Shown here: positions 61,614 to 64,000 of the stretch, piece after piece
How the letters are laid out: every line of letters begins with the position of its first letter
How positions within the stretch are numbered: the first letter of the stretch is position 1
Made by a program: the position numbers and the translations under genes
The notes under the pieces: generated by a model
Told to the model about the DNA's origin: nothing
Seen by the model: only the letters and a program-made list of their open reading frames with translations
Database searches by the model: none
From: Candidatus Gastranaerophilales bacterium
Lineage (GTDB): Bacteria; Cyanobacteriota; Vampirovibrionia; Gastranaerophilales; Gastranaerophilaceae
Direction: 5' to 3'
Length of the DNA stretch: 64,000 bases
Assembly: GCA_944323145.1 (NCBI GenBank)
Contig: CALURJ010000004.1
Location: forward strand, 62,001-126,000

Positions 61614-62741
61614 ATGAAACAAGATTTAACGAAACAATATGAAGAATTAAATTTTAACGAAAATGTTTTTATTTTTGGTGCAGGTTTTTCTAAAGCATTA
61701 AATCCTAAATATCCTACATTAAAAGAATTAAGTGAGCAAATAGAGAAAAATTATAAAATGATAGCTTTTGCGGAGCATGACGGATTTGATAAGCCAACAT
61801 CAATGGTCGCAAAATATTATTTTACATTACCTCCAAAAATAAGAAATAATATAGAACATCTACTTACATATTTATATGCAGAGTTTCCATGGAAAACAAA
61901 TACAGAGAGAAATATTGATAAAGCACTATATTACGATATTCTATATAGAATTTCATATTGTTTTACATACCAAACAAATGAAATCAAAGAAGAATATTTA
62001 AAACTAGGGGAATACATAAATAAAACAGGTTCAACATGCATAACCTTTAATTATGATTTATTATTGGAAAATTTATTACAAAAAACGCCTTCAGATTTTG
62101 TTGCTTTTAGCTCGGAAATGAATGTTAATCCCATAAATAAACAATATTATCAAATCCCTATGGAAACATTCGATGCTAAAGATTATCTAAAATTGGAAAG
62201 TAATAATTTCCCAAAAATTTTAAAACTCCATGGTTCTATAAATTGGATATACAAAGCAAACAGTGATACCAATCGTATATTATTTAATCCTTCCGCAAGT
62301 AATTATGCATTACCTTCTGGGTACTCTCCATTTATAATTCCACCTGTAACTGATAAAACATTGTTTTATAAAAATTCATATATTTCGCAAATTTGGCAGA
62401 TCGCCAAAAATAGTCTTCAGAACGCAAATAATATTTATGTTATTGGATATTCTTTCCCTGAAACAGATTTATCAGCTAATTTTTTAATGAATTTTGGATT
62501 GCAAGAAGAAGACTTGAACAAAGTATTAAGTAAAAAAATATATAATATTAACTTGAAACCTAATAATCAATTAAGTAAATTTTGCAAATCTACAAATGTG
62601 GATATTGAAGAAATTAGCTGTAAAGAATGTAAAATATTCAAGCCTAACAAGAATCTTCCCTGTATAGAATGCGAGAATTGCAAAAATATGCCAATGGATA
62701 AATTTATTAAAAACATTATTACACCAAAACTAAAAAAATAG
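61614..62741 (+). CDS. SIR2-domain protein with C-terminal cysteine cluster
   Basis: 375 residues. A SIR2-like Rossmann domain covers about 17-300: NAD-loop FIFGAGFSKAL (19-29), TFNYDLLLEN with Asn146, LKLHGSINW with His206, and IYVIGYSFPETD (274-285). This is the layout of defence-type SIR2 proteins that hydrolyse NAD+. The last 50 residues add Cys336-x2-Cys339 and Cys350-x2-Cys353-x2-Cys356, a likely zinc ribbon. No partner effector such as Argonaute or HerA is adjacent; it may be a stand-alone abortive-infection gene. The ribosome site is poor. Confidence 0.8.
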   Translation: MKQDLTKQYEELNFNENVFIFGAGFSKALNPKYPTLKELSEQIEKNYKMIAFAEHDGFDKPTSMVAKYYFTLPPKIRNNIEHLLTYLYAEFPWKTNTERNIDKALYYDILYRISYCFTYQTNEIKEEYLKLGEYINKTGSTCITFNYDLLLENLLQKTPSDFVAFSSEMNVNPINKQYYQIPMETFDAKDYLKLESNNFPKILKLHGSINWIYKANSDTNRILFNPSASNYALPSGYSPFIIPPVTDKTLFYKNSYISQIWQIAKNSLQNANNIYVIGYSFPETDLSANFLMNFGLQEEDLNKVLSKKIYNINLKPNNQLSKFCKSTNVDIEEISCKECKIFKPNKNLPCIECENCKNMPMDKFIKNIITPKLKK

Positions 62742-62780
62742 GTTGAAACTCGTTTGAACGGTTATAAAACGTGGTTTGAA
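62741..62780. repeat. Degenerate 11-bp-spaced GTTTGAA boxes
   Basis: GGTTGAA (62741), GTTTGAA (62752), TATAAAA (62763) and GTTTGAA (62774) recur every 11 bp, overlapping the end of the DUF4186 gene. Similar to the clearer set at 60814-60857. Confidence 0.4.
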
Positions 62781-63118
62781 TTAATTTGTCGGTTTATCCA
62801 CTCCATAATTATTGAAACGAGATATTTTTGTTCGGTTTGGGTGAGTTCTCTGTGTTGGGGAAATTTGTGCAATTTTTCGATACACCCGCGGCAGCAAGTT
62901 GCAGTTGCATGTTGGGCAATAAAAACCGGATGACCTCGCATCGGGGTTTGTTTACCGTCGTTTACAGGTTCTGCCGGAGCAACTCTATCCCTAATAAAAT
63001 CGCAGGCATGAGAATGGATTGTATCAAGTCCTTTGTCCTTAATATATTCAAGCTCTTTTGCACGCAGTTTAAATCTGCTTCTGAATTTTGACTTTGCTAA
63101 TCTGTCTAAAATATCCAT
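62762..63118 (-). CDS. DUF4186 family protein
   Basis: 118 residues with the very conserved DUF4186 core NDGKQTPMRGHPVFIAQHATATCCRGCIEKLH (as two contiguous motifs around residue 53-84), including the C-C-x2-C group and several His residues that could bind metal. Function unknown; the family is scattered in bacteria and phages. On the opposite strand from the SIR2 gene, ending 20 nt from it. Confidence 0.85.
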   Translation of the reverse strand: MDILDRLAKSKFRSRFKLRAKELEYIKDKGLDTIHSHACDFIRDRVAPAEPVNDGKQTPMRGHPVFIAQHATATCCRGCIEKLHKFPQHRELTQTEQKYLVSIIMEWINRQINSNHVL

Positions 63119-63162
63119 AATATATTATAATATGCGAAATCTTATTAGTTTAAATGAAAATG

Positions 63163-63471
63163 TTAGTTAAGTTCTATATTTGCTGAATATAGAATAGGGG
63201 TTAATGTTATGTTATTATTTAATTTACCCAATATGTGAATTTTAGGTTTATGAGTTGATACTGCCGTTACTAAATAAATAGTATGCGTACTGTCATTATT
63301 ATTTTTTTCCAACTCATTTTGAGTAATATAAAACTTATAGTTTTTACCATTACCTTTTGTTGATTTTACTTCAATATGAATTTCTTCACCAAATTCATTA
63401 AATGATTTTACATCATAGCCCAATGTATTATCCGAAGAAACAATTGAGACTAATTTTGCTTTATCATTCAT
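63163..63471 (-). pseudogene. DUF3883 domain fragment (3' part of a frameshifted gene)
   Basis: 102 residues reading as the C-terminal part of a DUF3883 (No-apical-vein type, PD-(D/E)XK-like) domain: TLGYDVKSFNEFGEEIHIEVKSTKGNG with Asp and Glu-x-Lys of the nuclease fold, then FYITQNELE. The first Met is internal to the family domain. Adding one A to the A7 tract just upstream (minus strand of 63487-63493) joins it in frame to the 63480-64000 ORF through EEKKLINLG. So this is the tail of a broken gene, unless ribosomal slippage or a sequencing error explains it. Confidence 0.7.
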
Positions 63472-63479
63472 GCCTAAAT

Positions 63480-64000
63480 TTATGAGTTTTTTTCTTCAGC
63501 TTTTTTAACAATTTCTTCGCCTCTACTACCTGTTTCTTTTTTTAATTGATTTTGTTTATCAAATTCAATAGATTTTCTTAAAATTGAAAATTTTGATTTT
63601 TGGATATTGATGGCATCTTTATATTTACATGTTATATATTCAGCATCAGTATTTTTTAATTCTGCATAAATATCTGGGATATCATCATCATTTAAATTTT
63701 TTAATCCTTCAAGCTGTGATTCTATATTTTGTAATACTTTATCATCTGAATCTAGAGTTTTATATAAAAAAGCGTAAAACTCTCTCATCGAATAATATTT
63801 TAAATACTGATTTTTGTTTTTGAATTGTACTAAAAGCTCTCTTTTATCGACAGGATTTAGATTCTTAGAATTCTTAGTAGGGCAAAAATAATCAATAAAT
63901 TTATCTAATTCATTACTGTCAAAAATAGCAAGATAATCCTCTGGATAATATGTTGAAAGTATCTTTCCTTTAAACATAGGACTAATTTTATTAGATTTTA
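63480..64000 (-). pseudogene. 5' part of the frameshifted DUF3883 gene, cut by the window edge
   Basis: Open through the window edge: codons upstream of the Met at 63977 remain open, so the gene starts outside. Visible are ILSTYYPEDYLAIFDSNELDKFIDYF and a helical segment; it ends KETGSRGEEIVKKAEEKNS. G-x-x-G-E-x-x-V before DUF3883 is the normal lead-in of this domain, which is interrupted by the stop at 63480. See the frameshift described for the 63163-63471 fragment. Product would be a large DUF3883 protein of a kind common near restriction genes. Confidence 0.65.

Overview
The window looks like a chromosomal piece of a low-GC, anaerobic, fermentative bacterium, most likely a gut Melainabacteria/Gastranaerophilales (non-photosynthetic sister of Cyanobacteria). 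This is inferred from three things: several otherwise unrelated proteins carry a short N-terminal F-x-G-[KRN] tag (SSFKGN, VSFSGK, PSFQGR), as I recall from that group; a pilin-like protein has the FTLAEVLITLGIIGVVAAMT signature; and pyruvate:ferredoxin oxidoreductase (nifJ) and the [FeFe]-hydrogenase maturase hydG point to H2-evolving fermentation. No taxonomic marker such as 16S rRNA is present, so this is an inference.

Positions 1-43,018 are ordinary core genome. There is a cell-wall cluster on the minus strand (murF-mraY-murD-ftsW-murG, 9189 to 3202, overlapping or closely spaced genes). Around it are mazG, an oppF-type ATPase, ribosomal proteins L21/L27, smpB, a formyltransferase, hydG, mnmA, glmU, an MFS exporter, typA, a small nucleotide-kinase-like gene, a NarL-type response regulator, a GH13-type glycosidase, recN, an RpoD-family sigma factor, a PHP phosphoesterase, rlmD, nifJ, mtaB, a Bax-inhibitor-1 protein and a PglK/MsbA-type ABC exporter. 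tRNA-Val(TAC) and tRNA-Asn(GTT) are present, with readable promoters and terminators.

From about 43,019 to the right edge the content becomes accessory. First come a sce7726-family nuclease-like gene and a Beta-family gene, convergent and overlapping. Next is a Mu/TniA-like transposition module on the minus strand (DDE transposase, AAA+ ATPase, a third unknown gene), with two 32-bp direct repeats at its distal end that look like transposase-binding sites. A divergent HTH repressor and a minimal tyrosine recombinase follow.

Positions 50,192-60,536 hold a very AT-rich, tightly packed plus-strand type I restriction-modification operon. It has a small Cys/His-rich protein, a half-size specificity subunit, hsdM, a DUF6119/TIGR04141-type protein, a full hsdS, an unknown protein with a HEPN-like KHNR block, hsdR and a YgjP-type metallopeptidase. 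After it come small unknown ORFs, a SIR2-domain protein with a C-terminal cysteine cluster, a DUF4186 protein, and a DUF3883 gene broken by a one-base frameshift in an A7 tract and cut by the window edge.

The region reads as a mobile defence island downstream of tRNA-Asn. Three copies of one promoter/leader pattern (ACTTGAT, 14 nt, GAGT) occur upstream of the HTH repressor and of two small ORFs about 12 kb away. This suggests that the transposition module and the distal cargo share one element. The best candidates for something new are the expanded type I locus (hsdS-half/hsdM/DUF6119/hsdS/HEPN-like/hsdR/peptidase), the Beta + sce7726 pair lacking a recognisable gop, the SIR2-Cys-cluster protein, and the 11-bp-periodic repeats around the small ORFs.
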